64,000 nt of DNA from Brotonthovivens ammoniilytica (GCF_025566885.1 NZ_JAOQJQ010000001.1:806001-870000); one strand, 5' to 3'; shown: positions 45,108 to 54,454, counted from the stretch's first letter. Translations and numbers: made by a program. The notes: generated by a model not told the origin, from the letters alone.

Positions 45108-46454
45108 CTATTCATGTTCAAAGTAATCCTGAATAAAATGAGTATTCACCTCTCCGGCCAGAAATACCGGGTGATTGATAATCTCATACTGATAATCCAG
45201 GTTTGTTACAATGCCGTCTACATTTACTTCGCCTAACGCACTGCGCATTTTCGCAATGGCTGACGCCCTGTCTTTTGCAAATACAATAATCTTCGCGATC
45301 ATAGAATCATAGTATGGCGGTATTACATATCCGGAATAAATAGCAGAATCAATCCTGATACCGTTTCCTCCCGGCAGATGCAGATATTCGATCTTTCCCG
45401 GGCACGGCATAAAGTTTCTGGAAGGATCCTCCGCATTCAGGCGGCACTCAATGGCATGGCCGCTGATCTTTATATCCTTCTGTTTAAACCGCAGTGGTTC
45501 TCCGGCTGCAATGGTAATCTGCTCCTTAATCAAATCAAGCCCTGTTACCATTTCCGTCACCGGATGCTCCACCTGAATCCTTGTATTCATCTCCATGAAA
45601 TAAAAGTTTTTTTCTTTATCCAGTAGAAATTCTATGGTTCCTGCACTTTCATAATTTGCAGCCTTTGCCGCTTTAACAGCAACTTCTCCCATTTTTTTCC
45701 TAAGCTTTTCATCCAGCGCTGCTGACGGAGATTCTTCAATCATCTTCTGATGGCGTCTCTGTATAGAACAGTCTCTTTCACCCAGAGACACTACATTTCC
45801 AAACTTATCTGCCAGTATCTGAAACTCAATATGGCGGGGGCTCTCTACATATTTTTCAATATACATAGTATCATCCCCGAATCCATTTACAGATTCCTGC
45901 TGAGCCACTTTAAAATTATCCGAGAAATCCTGAGCCGAACGGGAGATCCGCATTCCTTTTCCGCCGCCTCCGCTGGCCGCTTTGATCATCACGGGATATC
46001 CGATTTCATCAGCAAGCTTCTGCCCTTCTTTGGCAGAAAATACAGCCTCTTTCGTACCAGGAACTACCGGAACTCCGGCATTCATCATTGTTTTTCGTGC
46101 TTCTTGTTTATCGCCCATTCTATGAATCACTTCCGAAGAAGGGCCGATAAAGGTTACATTACACTTTTCGCACATCTCCACGAATTTTGAATTTTCAGAT
46201 AAAAATCCGAACCCCGGATGAATGGCTTCGGCTTTGCTGGCAATGGTAGCGCTTAAAATACGCTCCATATTCAAATAACTGTCAGCCGGGGAGGCTTTTC
46301 CAATACAGATGGCTTCATCCGCCAGCTGTGTATGAAGAGCCTCCCTGTCAGCTTCTGAATAAACCGCAACAGATTTAATTCCCAGCTCCCGGCAGGCACG
46401 GATAATCCGCACCGCGATTTCTCCCCGGTTTGCAATTAATATTTTCTGAAACAT
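45108..46454 (-). CDS. accC: Acetyl-CoA carboxylase, biotin carboxylase subunit
   Basis: Carboxylates biotin on AccB with ATP and bicarbonate, 448 residues. ATP-grasp domain with ILIANRGEIAVRIIRAC, MIKAASGGGGKGMRI, QRRHQKMIEESPS, EMNTRIQVEHPVTEM and GHAIECRLNAEDP. The ATG at 46454 has AGGTG upstream and is preferred to the GTG two codons earlier. It lies between fabZ and accDA. Confidence 0.97.
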   Translation of the reverse strand: MFQKILIANRGEIAVRIIRACRELGIKSVAVYSEADREALHTQLADEAICIGKASPADSYLNMERILSATIASKAEAIHPGFGFLSENSKFVEMCEKCNVTFIGPSSEVIHRMGDKQEARKTMMNAGVPVVPGTKEAVFSAKEGQKLADEIGYPVMIKAASGGGGKGMRISRSAQDFSDNFKVAQQESVNGFGDDTMYIEKYVESPRHIEFQILADKFGNVVSLGERDCSIQRRHQKMIEESPSAALDEKLRKKMGEVAVKAAKAANYESAGTIEFLLDKEKNFYFMEMNTRIQVEHPVTEMVTGLDLIKEQITIAAGEPLRFKQKDIKISGHAIECRLNAEDPSRNFMPCPGKIEYLHLPGGNGIRIDSAIYSGYVIPPYYDSMIAKIIVFAKDRASAIAKMRSALGEVNVDGIVTNLDYQYEIINHPVFLAGEVNTHFIQDYFEHE

Positions 46455-46465
46455 AAGCACACCTG

Positions 46466-46894
46466 TTAACCGATGGCGAAAGTCAGCTCGGCAATAACGG
46501 CAGCCTTACCGTCTACGTAAGCTTTTGCGCTTCCAACGCCAATGGGTCCTTTTTGTTTGACAATTTCTAGTTCCAGGGTTAACACATCTCCCGGAACAAC
46601 TTTTCTCTTAAACTTAGCAGAATTAACTGCACCAAAATAAGCCGTTTTCCCTTTAAAATCTTCGCAGCTTAAGATTGCCACTGCACCCACCTGAGCCAGC
46701 GCTTCTAAAATTAAAACTCCTGGCATTACAGGCTCCTGTGGAAAATGCCCCGCAAAAAACGGTTCATTATAGCTGACACATTTTCTGCCTACCGCACGTT
46801 TCCCGGGTTCTAGCTCCTCAATGGTATCAATTAAAAGAAATGGCTGTCTGTGAGGGATGATTTCCATAATTTCCTTGGTTGTTAATACAGACAT
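46466..46894 (-). CDS. fabZ: 3-hydroxyacyl-[acyl-carrier-protein] dehydratase FabZ
   Basis: Hot-dog fold dehydratase, 142 residues. The catalytic histidine is in FFAGHFPQEPVMPGV and the acid in LILEALAQVGAV; the start reads IMEIIPHRQPFLLID. It removes water from 3-hydroxyacyl-ACP in each elongation cycle. Part of the same operon, 11 bases before accC and 8 after accB. Confidence 0.97.
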   Translation of the reverse strand: MSVLTTKEIMEIIPHRQPFLLIDTIEELEPGKRAVGRKCVSYNEPFFAGHFPQEPVMPGVLILEALAQVGAVAILSCEDFKGKTAYFGAVNSAKFKRKVVPGDVLTLELEIVKQKGPIGVGSAKAYVDGKAAVIAELTFAIG

Positions 46895-46902
46895 ACTGCC
46901 TC

Positions 46903-47373
46903 CTATCCAATAATAAACATATCCTGACCATATTCGATCAGCTCGCCATTTTCTACCAGGATTGCTTTTACAATCCCGTCAAATTCAGATTCAATTTCAT
47001 TCATCAGTTTCATGGCTTCTACAATTCCAAGAACCTGACCCTTTTTCACAGTATCTCCAACCTTAACAAAGGGTTCCGCATCCGGTGAAGGCGCCGCATA
47101 AAAGGTTCCCACAAGAGGACTGCTCATATGATTGCCGGAAGGCTGCGCATCTGCTTCATTCCCTTCAAATCCTGCTGCAGATACTTCTGTATTTACAACG
47201 GGTACGGCATTCATCACAGGCATGTTTGGAACCTGAAGAGGCTGCATCTGAATTTTTCCGTTACTTTTTTTCAGTTTTAAAATGGCACCGTTTTCTTCAT
47301 AGGACATTTCTGTCAGACCGTTTTTTGAAACGGCTTCCATTAATTTAATAATCTGGTCTACTTCCATTTCCAT
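46903..47373 (-). CDS. accB: Biotin carboxyl carrier protein of acetyl-CoA carboxylase
   Basis: A 156-residue carrier with a Pro/Ala-rich linker and the C-terminal biotinyl domain: SPLVGTFYAAPSPDAEPFVK, VEAMKLMNEIESE. The biotinylated lysine is in EAMKL. It is followed by fabZ; accB lies 8 bases after fabF. Confidence 0.96.
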   Translation of the reverse strand: MEMEVDQIIKLMEAVSKNGLTEMSYEENGAILKLKKSNGKIQMQPLQVPNMPVMNAVPVVNTEVSAAGFEGNEADAQPSGNHMSSPLVGTFYAAPSPDAEPFVKVGDTVKKGQVLGIVEAMKLMNEIESEFDGIVKAILVENGELIEYGQDMFIIG

Positions 47374-47381
47374 GCTCCTGA

Positions 47382-48614
47382 CTATTTATATTTTTTAACA
47401 ATTAAGGTAGCATTGTGGCCGCCAAAAGCAAGTGAGTTGCTCATGGCATAATCAAATTCCATATCTACACCATGCCCCTGTACATAATCCAGATCCAGTT
47501 CTTCATCCGGCTGTTCTAATCCTACTGTCTGGTGAATATAATTGTGATTCATCTGCAGGATGCTGGCAATAAACTCTACCGCCCCCGCAGCGCCCAGAAG
47601 ATGTCCGATCATGGACTTTGTGGAATTAATTTTCAGCTTGTATGCATGATCTCCGAAGGCTGTTTTAATGGCTCTCGTCTCAAAGAGATCGTTATGATGG
47701 GTGCTGGTTCCGTGGGCATTGATATAGGTAATGTCCTCCGGCTTCACCCCGGCATCCTCCATGGCAAATTTCATGGCATTTGCCGCTCCCATACCGTCTT
47801 CTGCTGGAGATGTGATATGGTATGCATCGCTGGTAGCGCCATATCCAACAACCTCAGCCAGAATCTTTGCGCCCCGGGCTTTTGCATGCTCCAGCTCTTC
47901 TAGTACTACAACACCTGCCCCGTCTCCCAGAACAAATCCGTCTCTGTCCTTGTCAAAAGGAATGGAACATCTTTCCGGTGTATTCTTCGCAGATAATGCA
48001 GTCAGAGATGTGAATCCCGCTACACTGATGGGGGTAATGGCACATTCAGTTCCGCCTGCCAGCATCACATCTGCCTCCCCATGCTGAATACTCCGGTATC
48101 CCTCTCCGATAGAATGGGTTCCTGTGGCACATGCGGTAACTACATTGATTGTTTTTCCTTTCAGTCCAAGCTGAATGGAAACGTTGCCTGCCGCAATATT
48201 GGTAATCATCAAAGGCACCAATAACGGATTTACTCTTCCCGGTCCTTTGTTCAGCAGTTTTTCGTACTCCCGCTCAATGGCCTGGAGACTTCCGACGCCA
48301 GATCCGATGGCACAGCCTACCCGGTACGGGTCTTCCTGTTCCATATCAAGTCCCGACTGCAAAAAGGCTTCCTTTGCCGCCGCCACAGCATACTGGGAGA
48401 ATTTTTCCATTCTCTTTGCAGCTTTGCCGTCCATAAATTCCTTGGCCGCAAAGCCTTTGACTTCCGCCGCAATCTTTACTTTATAATCTGTTGTATCAAA
48501 ATATGTGATTTCGCCAAAACCGGTTTTTCCGGCTTTCAAACCGTCCCAGTATTCTGCAACATTTAATCCGATCGGGGTAATTGCTCCCATTCCGGTTACT
48601 ACTACTCTTCTCAT
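47382..48614 (-). CDS. fabF: 3-oxoacyl-[acyl-carrier-protein] synthase II (FabF)
   Basis: Condensing enzyme, 410 residues. Catalytic Cys in VVTACATGTHSIG, histidines in NAHGTSTHHND and KSMIGHLLGAAG. It adds malonyl-ACP to growing chains. No fabH (initiating synthase) is in the operon, so it must be elsewhere or FabF must serve with another starter enzyme. Confidence 0.97.
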   Translation of the reverse strand: MRRVVVTGMGAITPIGLNVAEYWDGLKAGKTGFGEITYFDTTDYKVKIAAEVKGFAAKEFMDGKAAKRMEKFSQYAVAAAKEAFLQSGLDMEQEDPYRVGCAIGSGVGSLQAIEREYEKLLNKGPGRVNPLLVPLMITNIAAGNVSIQLGLKGKTINVVTACATGTHSIGEGYRSIQHGEADVMLAGGTECAITPISVAGFTSLTALSAKNTPERCSIPFDKDRDGFVLGDGAGVVVLEELEHAKARGAKILAEVVGYGATSDAYHITSPAEDGMGAANAMKFAMEDAGVKPEDITYINAHGTSTHHNDLFETRAIKTAFGDHAYKLKINSTKSMIGHLLGAAGAVEFIASILQMNHNYIHQTVGLEQPDEELDLDYVQGHGVDMEFDYAMSNSLAFGGHNATLIVKKYK

Positions 48615-48623
48615 ATCTTCCTC

Positions 48624-49364
48624 CTACATTGCCATTCCGCCGTCTACACACAGCACCTGTCCGGTAATATACGCCGCTTCATCAGATGCCAGAAAGCAGA
48701 CTGCCGAAGCAATCTCTTCTGCCTTTGCAAATCTTCCCATAGGAATCTGGGCCAGGCCGGCCTCTTTTGCAGATGCAGGCAGTTTATCTGTCATAGGCGT
48801 CTCAACAAAACCGGGGGCTACTGCATTCACACGGATTCCGCGGCTGGCAAGCTCTCTTGCCATAGATTTTGTCATACCGATAATTCCGGCTTTGGAAGCA
48901 GCATAATTCACCTGGCCCGGATTTCCAAGCACACCGGATACAGAAGAAATATTAATAATACTGCCGCTTTTTTGTTTCAGCATCTGACGATAAACATGAC
49001 GCATCGTATTAAATGTGCCTTTTAAATTCACATCAATGACATCGTCAAATTCTTCTTCTTTCATAGCCATCAAAAGATTGTCTTTTGTAATACCTGCATT
49101 GTTCACAAGAATATCAATGCGGCCGTATTTTTTAACAATCTCCTTGATCATAGACTGAACTGCAGTAAAATCATTGACACTGCACTGTACGCATTCTGCC
49201 TTCCCACCGGCATCCCTGATATCTGCCGCAGCAGCTTCTGCTGATTCTTTTGAGTGCATATAATTGATCATTACCTGTGCGCCCTTGGCCGCCAGCATTT
49301 TTGCAATTTCTTTTCCGATACCTGACCCGGCACCTGTTACTAATGCTACTTTACCATTCAACAT
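48624..49364 (-). CDS. fabG: 3-oxoacyl-[acyl-carrier-protein] reductase FabG
   Basis: Short-chain dehydrogenase, 246 residues: cofactor loop VTGAGSGIGKEIA, NNAGIT, catalytic SSVSG and YAASKAG, and the C-terminal ITGQVLCVDGGMAM. It reduces 3-oxoacyl-ACP with NADPH. Between fabD and fabF. Confidence 0.97.
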   Translation of the reverse strand: MLNGKVALVTGAGSGIGKEIAKMLAAKGAQVMINYMHSKESAEAAAADIRDAGGKAECVQCSVNDFTAVQSMIKEIVKKYGRIDILVNNAGITKDNLLMAMKEEEFDDVIDVNLKGTFNTMRHVYRQMLKQKSGSIINISSVSGVLGNPGQVNYAASKAGIIGMTKSMARELASRGIRVNAVAPGFVETPMTDKLPASAKEAGLAQIPMGRFAKAEEIASAVCFLASDEAAYITGQVLCVDGGMAM

Positions 49365-49377
49365 ATTTTCTCATCCT

Positions 49378-50307
49378 TTATTCCTGACCGGACAGCTCCT
49401 TTACAAGGACATCCAGATCTTCTATCTTATCTACATGATAAGCGGAAACTTCTTTATTGATTTTTTTCATAAATCCGCAAAGTGATTTCTTTGGTCCGAT
49501 CTCAATAAATACTTCTACACCGTCATCAATCATCCGTTCAATGGTCTGCTGCCAGCGCACAGAAGAAGAAATCTGATCCTTTAACAATCCGCGGATTTCA
49601 TTTTTATTAGTTACATAGTCAGCTGTCACATTTGTAATATACGGAGTCTGAATATCATGGATTTCTACCTGTTCCAGCTCTTTTTCCAGCTTCAGACCTG
49701 CTTCTTTAAGCATATCTGAATGAAAGGGGCCGCTTACCTTTAAAGGCACGCACCGTTTTGCACCTGCCGCTTTTAAGGCATCTGCCGCTGCTGATACAGC
49801 GCCTTCCTCCCCGGTGATTACAGTCTGTCCCGGACAGTTATAATTTGCCACGGAAACAATTCCTTCTGTTTCCTGGCATATTTTCTCAATGGTTTCATTG
49901 TCAAGGCCCATAACAGCCGTCATGGCTCCTCCCGTGGGAACCGCTTCCTGCATATATGCCCCCCGTTTTACCACGATTTTAAAGGCATCCTCCGGTGTCA
50001 TAACCCCAGAGGCAACCAGGGCTGCGTATTCTCCCAGACTTAACCCTGCATTGACAGTAGAAGAAAATCCTTTCTCTTCTACTGCTTTTAACACTGCCAG
50101 CTCGTCTGCAAGCATAGCAATCTGCGTATATTTTGTAATGTCCAGTTCCTGATTTTCCTCAAAAAGAAGATGATACATATCTATGCCGCTTACTTTACCA
50201 GCCAGATCGATCATCTCCTTGGAACAGGCATATGTATCATAAAAATCTTTTCCCATGCCAATGTACTGTGAACCCTGGCCCGGGAATATAAAAGCTGTTT
50301 TTTTCAT
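49378..50307 (-). CDS. fabD: Malonyl-CoA:ACP transacylase FabD
   Basis: A 309-residue transacylase: FPGQGSQYIGMGK at the start, catalytic Ser in GLSLGEYAAL, and the histidine in SGPFHSDML. It loads malonyl groups onto ACP. It lies between fabK and fabG with short gaps. Confidence 0.97.
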   Translation of the reverse strand: MKKTAFIFPGQGSQYIGMGKDFYDTYACSKEMIDLAGKVSGIDMYHLLFEENQELDITKYTQIAMLADELAVLKAVEEKGFSSTVNAGLSLGEYAALVASGVMTPEDAFKIVVKRGAYMQEAVPTGGAMTAVMGLDNETIEKICQETEGIVSVANYNCPGQTVITGEEGAVSAAADALKAAGAKRCVPLKVSGPFHSDMLKEAGLKLEKELEQVEIHDIQTPYITNVTADYVTNKNEIRGLLKDQISSSVRWQQTIERMIDDGVEVFIEIGPKKSLCGFMKKINKEVSAYHVDKIEDLDVLVKELSGQE

Positions 50308-50316
50308 GATTTTCTC

Positions 50317-51240
50317 CTATCTGTTCAGTAAGCTCTCCGCCTTTGTCATAATGTCCGCAATGATTTCGGCACAGCTTTGCTCTTCTTTCACCATTCCGGC
50401 AATCTGGCCTGCCATAACAGTACCTGTTTTTACATCGCCGTCAATCACCGCATTTCTCAGTGAGCCAAGGGTAAGATGCTCAAGCTCCTCAAATCCCGCT
50501 CCCTGCTCTTCTAACTTAATGTACTCTCTTGTCATCTGATTTCTGAGACAACGGATGGGATGTCCGTGAGAACGTCCTGTAACAGTAGAATCGATATCTT
50601 TTGCCTTAATAATTTTCTTTTTGTAATTTTCATGGCAGATACATTCATTGGCCACACAAAATCTTGTACCAATCTGAACTGCCTGCGCCCCCAGCATCAT
50701 AGCCGCCGCAAGGCCTCTTCCGTCTGCAATGCCTCCGGCTGCAATCACCGGAATTGTTACTGCATCCACAACCTGGGGAACAAGAGTCATGGTAGTTGCT
50801 GCTCCAATGTGGCCGCCGGACTCTGTACCCTCCGCCACAACAGCATCCGCACCGGCCTTTTCCATCATCCGTGCCAGGGCTACACTTGCCACAACAGGAA
50901 TCACCTTAATGCCGGCCGCTTTCCACATTTCCATGTATTTGCCCGGATTTCCGGCCCCGGTTGTCACAACCTTAATGCCTTCTTCTACAACTACTTTTGC
51001 TACTTCATCCGCATAAGGACTCAGCAGCATGACATTTACTCCAAAAGGCTTATCTGTCAGCTCTTTTGCTGCCCGGATTTCTCTGCGGATCACATCCTCC
51101 GGTGCGCTGGCAGCACCGATCAGTCCAAGACCGCCTGCTTCGGATACTGCCGCCGCTAAATGATGTTCCGCTGCCCAGGCCATACCTCCCTGGATAATCG
51201 GATGTTCAATTCCTAAAAGTTCTGTAATTCTGGTTTTCAT
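50317..51240 (-). CDS. fabK: Enoyl-[acyl-carrier-protein] reductase II FabK
   Basis: FMN-containing enoyl-ACP reductase, 307 residues, the triclosan-tolerant alternative to FabI. Features: IIQGGMAWAAEHHLAAAVSE, GLGLIGAASAP, EGTESGGHIG, PVIAAGGIADGRGLAAAMMLGAQAVQIGTRF (given by its key residues G-G-I-A, G-A-Q-A-V-Q-I-G-T). It lies after acpP; no FabI or FabV is seen. Confidence 0.95.
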   Translation of the reverse strand: MKTRITELLGIEHPIIQGGMAWAAEHHLAAAVSEAGGLGLIGAASAPEDVIRREIRAAKELTDKPFGVNVMLLSPYADEVAKVVVEEGIKVVTTGAGNPGKYMEMWKAAGIKVIPVVASVALARMMEKAGADAVVAEGTESGGHIGAATTMTLVPQVVDAVTIPVIAAGGIADGRGLAAAMMLGAQAVQIGTRFCVANECICHENYKKKIIKAKDIDSTVTGRSHGHPIRCLRNQMTREYIKLEEQGAGFEELEHLTLGSLRNAVIDGDVKTGTVMAGQIAGMVKEEQSCAEIIADIMTKAESLLNR

Positions 51241-51257
51241 TTTTTTATCCTTTTGAA

Positions 51258-51491
51258 TTATTCTTCTACACCATGCTCTTTCAGGTAATTTACAATATCA
51301 CCTACTGTAGCCATAGATTCTAATTCTTCAGATGGGATTTCCACTTCATACTCATCTTCTAAAGCCATTACTAATTCAAATAAATCTAAAGAATCAGCCT
51401 CTAAATCATCTTTAAAGTTTGATTCTAATTTAACCTCTGCTGCGTCAATGTCTAACTGGTCTGCGATCATCTGTTTCATTTTTTCTAACAT
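51258..51491 (-). CDS. acpP: Acyl carrier protein
   Basis: A 77-residue acidic protein with the phosphopantetheine serine in DDLEADSLDLFELVMALE. It carries all intermediates of fatty acid synthesis. First gene of the fab/acc operon; AAAGGAG lies 9 bases before the ATG. Confidence 0.97.
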   Translation of the reverse strand: MLEKMKQMIADQLDIDAAEVKLESNFKDDLEADSLDLFELVMALEDEYEVEIPSEELESMATVGDIVNYLKEHGVEE

Positions 51492-51534
51492 AATAGTGTC
51501 TCCTTTACTTGTATATCATTCTTTTTATATTTAT

Positions 51535-51575
51535 TTTGATATTCAAAGTATATATATTGGTGATTTATTTGTCAA
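51535..51575 (-). promoter_or_regulatory. Promoter of the fab/acc operon with FabT-like operator
   Basis: On the minus strand TTGACA (51570-51575), a 17-base spacer and TATACT (51547-51552) form an almost perfect sigma-A promoter. TTTGATATTCAAA at 51535-51547 covers the start point and matches the inverted core of the FabT operator known in streptococci (TTTGA...TCAAA). Confidence 0.8.
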
Positions 51576-51679
51576 TACTTTCTGAAGGTAAAATAAATTG
51601 ACTTTTTTCCACAACTTTCCTATACTTGGAATATACAAAATATAACCCGTGATCTTATATGGAAAGTGAAGGTTTATCT

Positions 51680-52006
51680 ATGAAAAAAAATAAAGAAATC
51701 CAGAATATCGAGGAAGACATTCTGGATCCGGCCGACATTATTGTCACTCTGGATCTGGACGACAATGTGTCTGTAGACTGCGAAATCTACACTATTTTTG
51801 AAGTGCAGGATCAAAACTATATCGCCCTTGTTCCGCTGCAGGAAAACGGAGAACGAAACGACGAAGGGGATGTATACCTTTACCGCTACTTCGAAGACGA
51901 AAACGGCACCCCTTCCCTGGAAAACATCGAATCCGACGACGAATTTGAAATAGTCTCCGACCGCTTCGACGAACTCCTGGACGAAGAAGACTTTGAAACC
52001 CTGTAA
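51680..52006 (+). CDS. DUF1292 family protein
   Basis: A 108-residue very acidic protein with the DUF1292 (UPF0473) pattern: IIVTLDLDDNVSVDCEIYTIFE, YIALVPLQ, VYLYRYFED. Function unknown; family members often lie near the Holliday-junction resolvase genes. The start at 51680 has GAAGG 7 bases upstream and is better than the ATG at 51659. Alone and divergent from acpP. Confidence 0.85.
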   Translation: MKKNKEIQNIEEDILDPADIIVTLDLDDNVSVDCEIYTIFEVQDQNYIALVPLQENGERNDEGDVYLYRYFEDENGTPSLENIESDDEFEIVSDRFDELLDEEDFETL

Positions 52007-52147
52007 GCCATGCATGGAACTGAATGTGAAAAGCCCCGCGAAAAGTTTACTTTTCAGCAGGGCTTTTTATATTTAGGACCATATATGGCGCCAGCCATCA
52101 GCGAGAAAATCGGCAGATTTTTGAGCTGGCATGGCTTACAGGGTTTC
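51995..52147. repeat. 19-base perfect inverted repeat around the DUF1292 gene end
   Basis: GAAACCCTGTAAGCCATGC at 51995-52013, which includes the stop codon of the DUF1292 gene, recurs exactly in reverse complement at 52129-52147. A terminator and one copy of a 16-base direct repeat lie between the arms. Confidence 0.75.
52029..52070 (+). terminator. Terminator after the DUF1292 gene
   Basis: AAAAGCCCCGCGAAAAG and CTTTTCAGCAGGGCTTTTT form a stem with small internal mismatches and a T run, 22 bases after the stop. Confidence 0.75.
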
Positions 52148-52181
52148 TCTCTACAGAACACATCCGGCGCCAGCCATCAGC
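52087..52181. repeat. 16-base direct repeat pair
   Basis: GGCGCCAGCCATCAGC occurs at 52087-52102 and again at 52166-52181, ending at the stop codon of the minus-strand gene. The spacing is 79 bases. With the inverted repeat it suggests local duplication between the two genes. Confidence 0.75.
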
Positions 52182-52597
52182 TACTGCCTGTGAACTTCAC
52201 AGTGTTCTTCTAATTCTGAAAATATCTTTCTAAGGGCATCACAATAATTTCTGTCCGGACGAAAACTCATATGATTAATTTTGATATAGCTTTCCGATAC
52301 GAAAATAGTTGTCTGCCTGCTTTCCTCCCAGATGGTGACCGTTCCAAACCCGCCGTCTAAATCTTTTGGAATGCAGGGTCTTAATTTCATACTCTGCAGA
52401 AATTCCACAAGCTGTCTTAAATCATCCTCATCCGTTACCGTATAATAGCCTTCTGCATAGGAAATATCTGCGGAAGTGACCTGATTTTGTTCCAGCTTAT
52501 TTAATGCGGCAGAAGGCCTTGCAGGCAGGAATATGAGCAATACAAGAACTACTACAGCTGCTAAAAAGACAGAAATCAGTATTTTCTTTCTTCTCAT
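52181..52597 (-). CDS. Hypothetical membrane-anchored extracytoplasmic protein
   Basis: I do not recognise this 138-residue protein. It starts MRRKKILISVFLAAVV with one membrane segment (residues 6-24), followed by an outside domain with SADISYAEGYYTVTDEDDLRQ, TVTIWEESRQTTIFVSESYIKI. It lacks a lipobox. GGAGGTGG lies 7 bases before the ATG. It could be an anchored sensor or binding protein. It is downstream of the helicase gene by 36 bases, so probably in one operon. Confidence 0.6.
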   Translation of the reverse strand: MRRKKILISVFLAAVVVLVLLIFLPARPSAALNKLEQNQVTSADISYAEGYYTVTDEDDLRQLVEFLQSMKLRPCIPKDLDGGFGTVTIWEESRQTTIFVSESYIKINHMSFRPDRNYCDALRKIFSELEEHCEVHRQ

Positions 52598-52633
52598 AAG
52601 TATCCACCTCCATAATAATTTTCAAATAATAAA

Positions 52634-54454
52634 TTACACCCCAAAAATCTCCTCCAGAAACCTTGATGGCGCTGTCTCTCTGTTATTGATCTGCCCGCAT
52701 CTGCACAGGGTCAGCTCCTTTTTCGCCCGGGTCATCCCCACATAAAACAGACGGCGTTCCTCCTCGATATCCGCGTCCATAACAGATTTCCGGTACGGAA
52801 TGATTCCCTCGTTGATATCGGTAATAAACACATAATCGTATTCTAATCCCTTCACACCATGGAACGTGGACAGCGTCACGGCCTCTGTCTGCTCCTTCTG
52901 CTGCTGGTTTAATTCCCGGCGCACATCCTCCATATGCAAAAACCATGCTTCATAGATAGTAAAATTTTTGGCTCCAAGCTGTAACTCATCCAGCACTTCC
53001 AGAAGCTCTTCATAATCTATCTTTCGAACCTGGGAGATTTCCTGTAAATAGGATTCGTAATCAATTCCCTTACGGATATAATTCACTGCGGAATAAGGCT
53101 TCATTCCCTCAATCACCTTTAAATCCATCTGCAGCTTTTCAAGCCGCTGTACCATCCAGTCAGCTTCCTTATAATAGTCTTCCCACACATCAAAAGCCAC
53201 CGTCTCTTCCGGCAGACTTTCTCTGGATAAATAGCGCTTTGGCCTGTTCATAATCTGCAGAAAATCTTTTCGCTGCCGGCTGCCAAGAGCAATATTGATA
53301 TAACACAGCAGATCCTTTGCAATCCAGTGGTCGTAAATATTAGGGATACGCTCTCTGGTGCGGAAAGGGATATTGTAACGCATCAGATATTCCATCAGAA
53401 GCCTTGGCTGCATATTGGTACGAAACAAAACAACCATTTCCTCATAACTGATTCCTTTCTTATGAAGCTTCCTCATCTCTTCCGCCAAATACTGATCCTG
53501 ATCCTTTTGATAACCGAAGGAAAGATTCCGTATCATGCCGGCCTCCTGTGCAGCCGCTGTAATCTCTTTTGGAAAACGGACAGAATTTACCTGAATCAGC
53601 TTTTGGGATAAAGAAACCACCTCCCGGGGACAGCGGTAATTCATATTTAAAGTCACTTTTTTAATATCCGGGAAATCCTGTTCCACATGCATCATAATCT
53701 CAGGTTTCGCCCCACGGAAACGGTAAATAGACTGATCATCATCTCCTACAATAAAAAGGTTCCTTGTCTTGTCCGCCAGCATTTTAATTACATCATACTG
53801 CACCTGATTAATATCCTGGAACTCATCAATTAATATGTATGGAAACCGTTTCTGCCATCCTGCCAGAATATCCTTTCTCTGTTCAAAGAGCTCCTTGCAG
53901 AACACCAGCATATCGTCAAAATCAATGAGATGGTTGCTGGTCAAAAACTTCTGATATGCCTCAAAAACCTTGCGGAATATATGTTCCGCACAATTTGTGG
54001 AATAATAATGCTCCACCTGAATATCTGAATTTTTCACCATGCTGATCTCAGCAAGAACAGAAGAAATAAACTCATTCTCATCCTCATAGTCCAGCCGCAT
54101 CTTTGCCGCTAACTGCTTCATAAACTGAAACTTCTGGTCTTCCTTTATGATATCTGATCCTTTATATCCATAGGCATATTTTAAAATCATAAAATAAACC
54201 GCATGAAAGGTTCCAAAGGTAACCGGCAGCTTCCTGCCCTGCATCAGCCGCAGAAACCGTTCTTTCATCTCATTTGCAGCCGCTTTTGTAAAAGTGATCA
54301 CAAGAATATCTCCCGGATTCACATAATAGTGGTTAATTAAATATCGGATTCTCTGTATAATCGTAAAAGTTTTGCCGGAACCTGGTCCCGCCAGAACCAT
54401 CATAGGCCCCTCATTGTGCATAACCGCTTCTTTTTGTGCCTGATTCATTTCCAT
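52634..54454 (-). CDS. UvrD/PcrA-like superfamily 1 DNA helicase
   Basis: A 3'-5' DNA helicase, about 606 residues. Motif I VLAGPGSGKTFTIIQRIR, motif II ILIDEFQDINQVQYDVI, motif III VGDDDQSIYRFRGA, motif V TLSTFHGVKGLEYDYVFI, motif VI RLFYVGMTRAKKEL. It is shorter than PcrA (about 720-740), lacking most of domain 2B extensions, a form common as a second UvrD-like helicase in Lachnospiraceae. The start is uncertain: ATG at 54454 has only a distant GAGGAG. Confidence 0.88.
   Translation of the reverse strand: MEMNQAQKEAVMHNEGPMMVLAGPGSGKTFTIIQRIRYLINHYYVNPGDILVITFTKAAANEMKERFLRLMQGRKLPVTFGTFHAVYFMILKYAYGYKGSDIIKEDQKFQFMKQLAAKMRLDYEDENEFISSVLAEISMVKNSDIQVEHYYSTNCAEHIFRKVFEAYQKFLTSNHLIDFDDMLVFCKELFEQRKDILAGWQKRFPYILIDEFQDINQVQYDVIKMLADKTRNLFIVGDDDQSIYRFRGAKPEIMMHVEQDFPDIKKVTLNMNYRCPREVVSLSQKLIQVNSVRFPKEITAAAQEAGMIRNLSFGYQKDQDQYLAEEMRKLHKKGISYEEMVVLFRTNMQPRLLMEYLMRYNIPFRTRERIPNIYDHWIAKDLLCYINIALGSRQRKDFLQIMNRPKRYLSRESLPEETVAFDVWEDYYKEADWMVQRLEKLQMDLKVIEGMKPYSAVNYIRKGIDYESYLQEISQVRKIDYEELLEVLDELQLGAKNFTIYEAWFLHMEDVRRELNQQQKEQTEAVTLSTFHGVKGLEYDYVFITDINEGIIPYRKSVMDADIEEERRLFYVGMTRAKKELTLCRCGQINNRETAPSRFLEEIFGV

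Noticed and set aside
51674..52015. 113-residue minus-strand frame opposite the DUF1292 gene
   Set aside because: A shadow of a very acidic gene; the plus-strand product fits a known family and has a ribosome site and terminator.
52087..52181. Attachment site of a mobile element
   Set aside because: The 16-base direct repeats are only 79 bases apart with no integrase or cargo between them.
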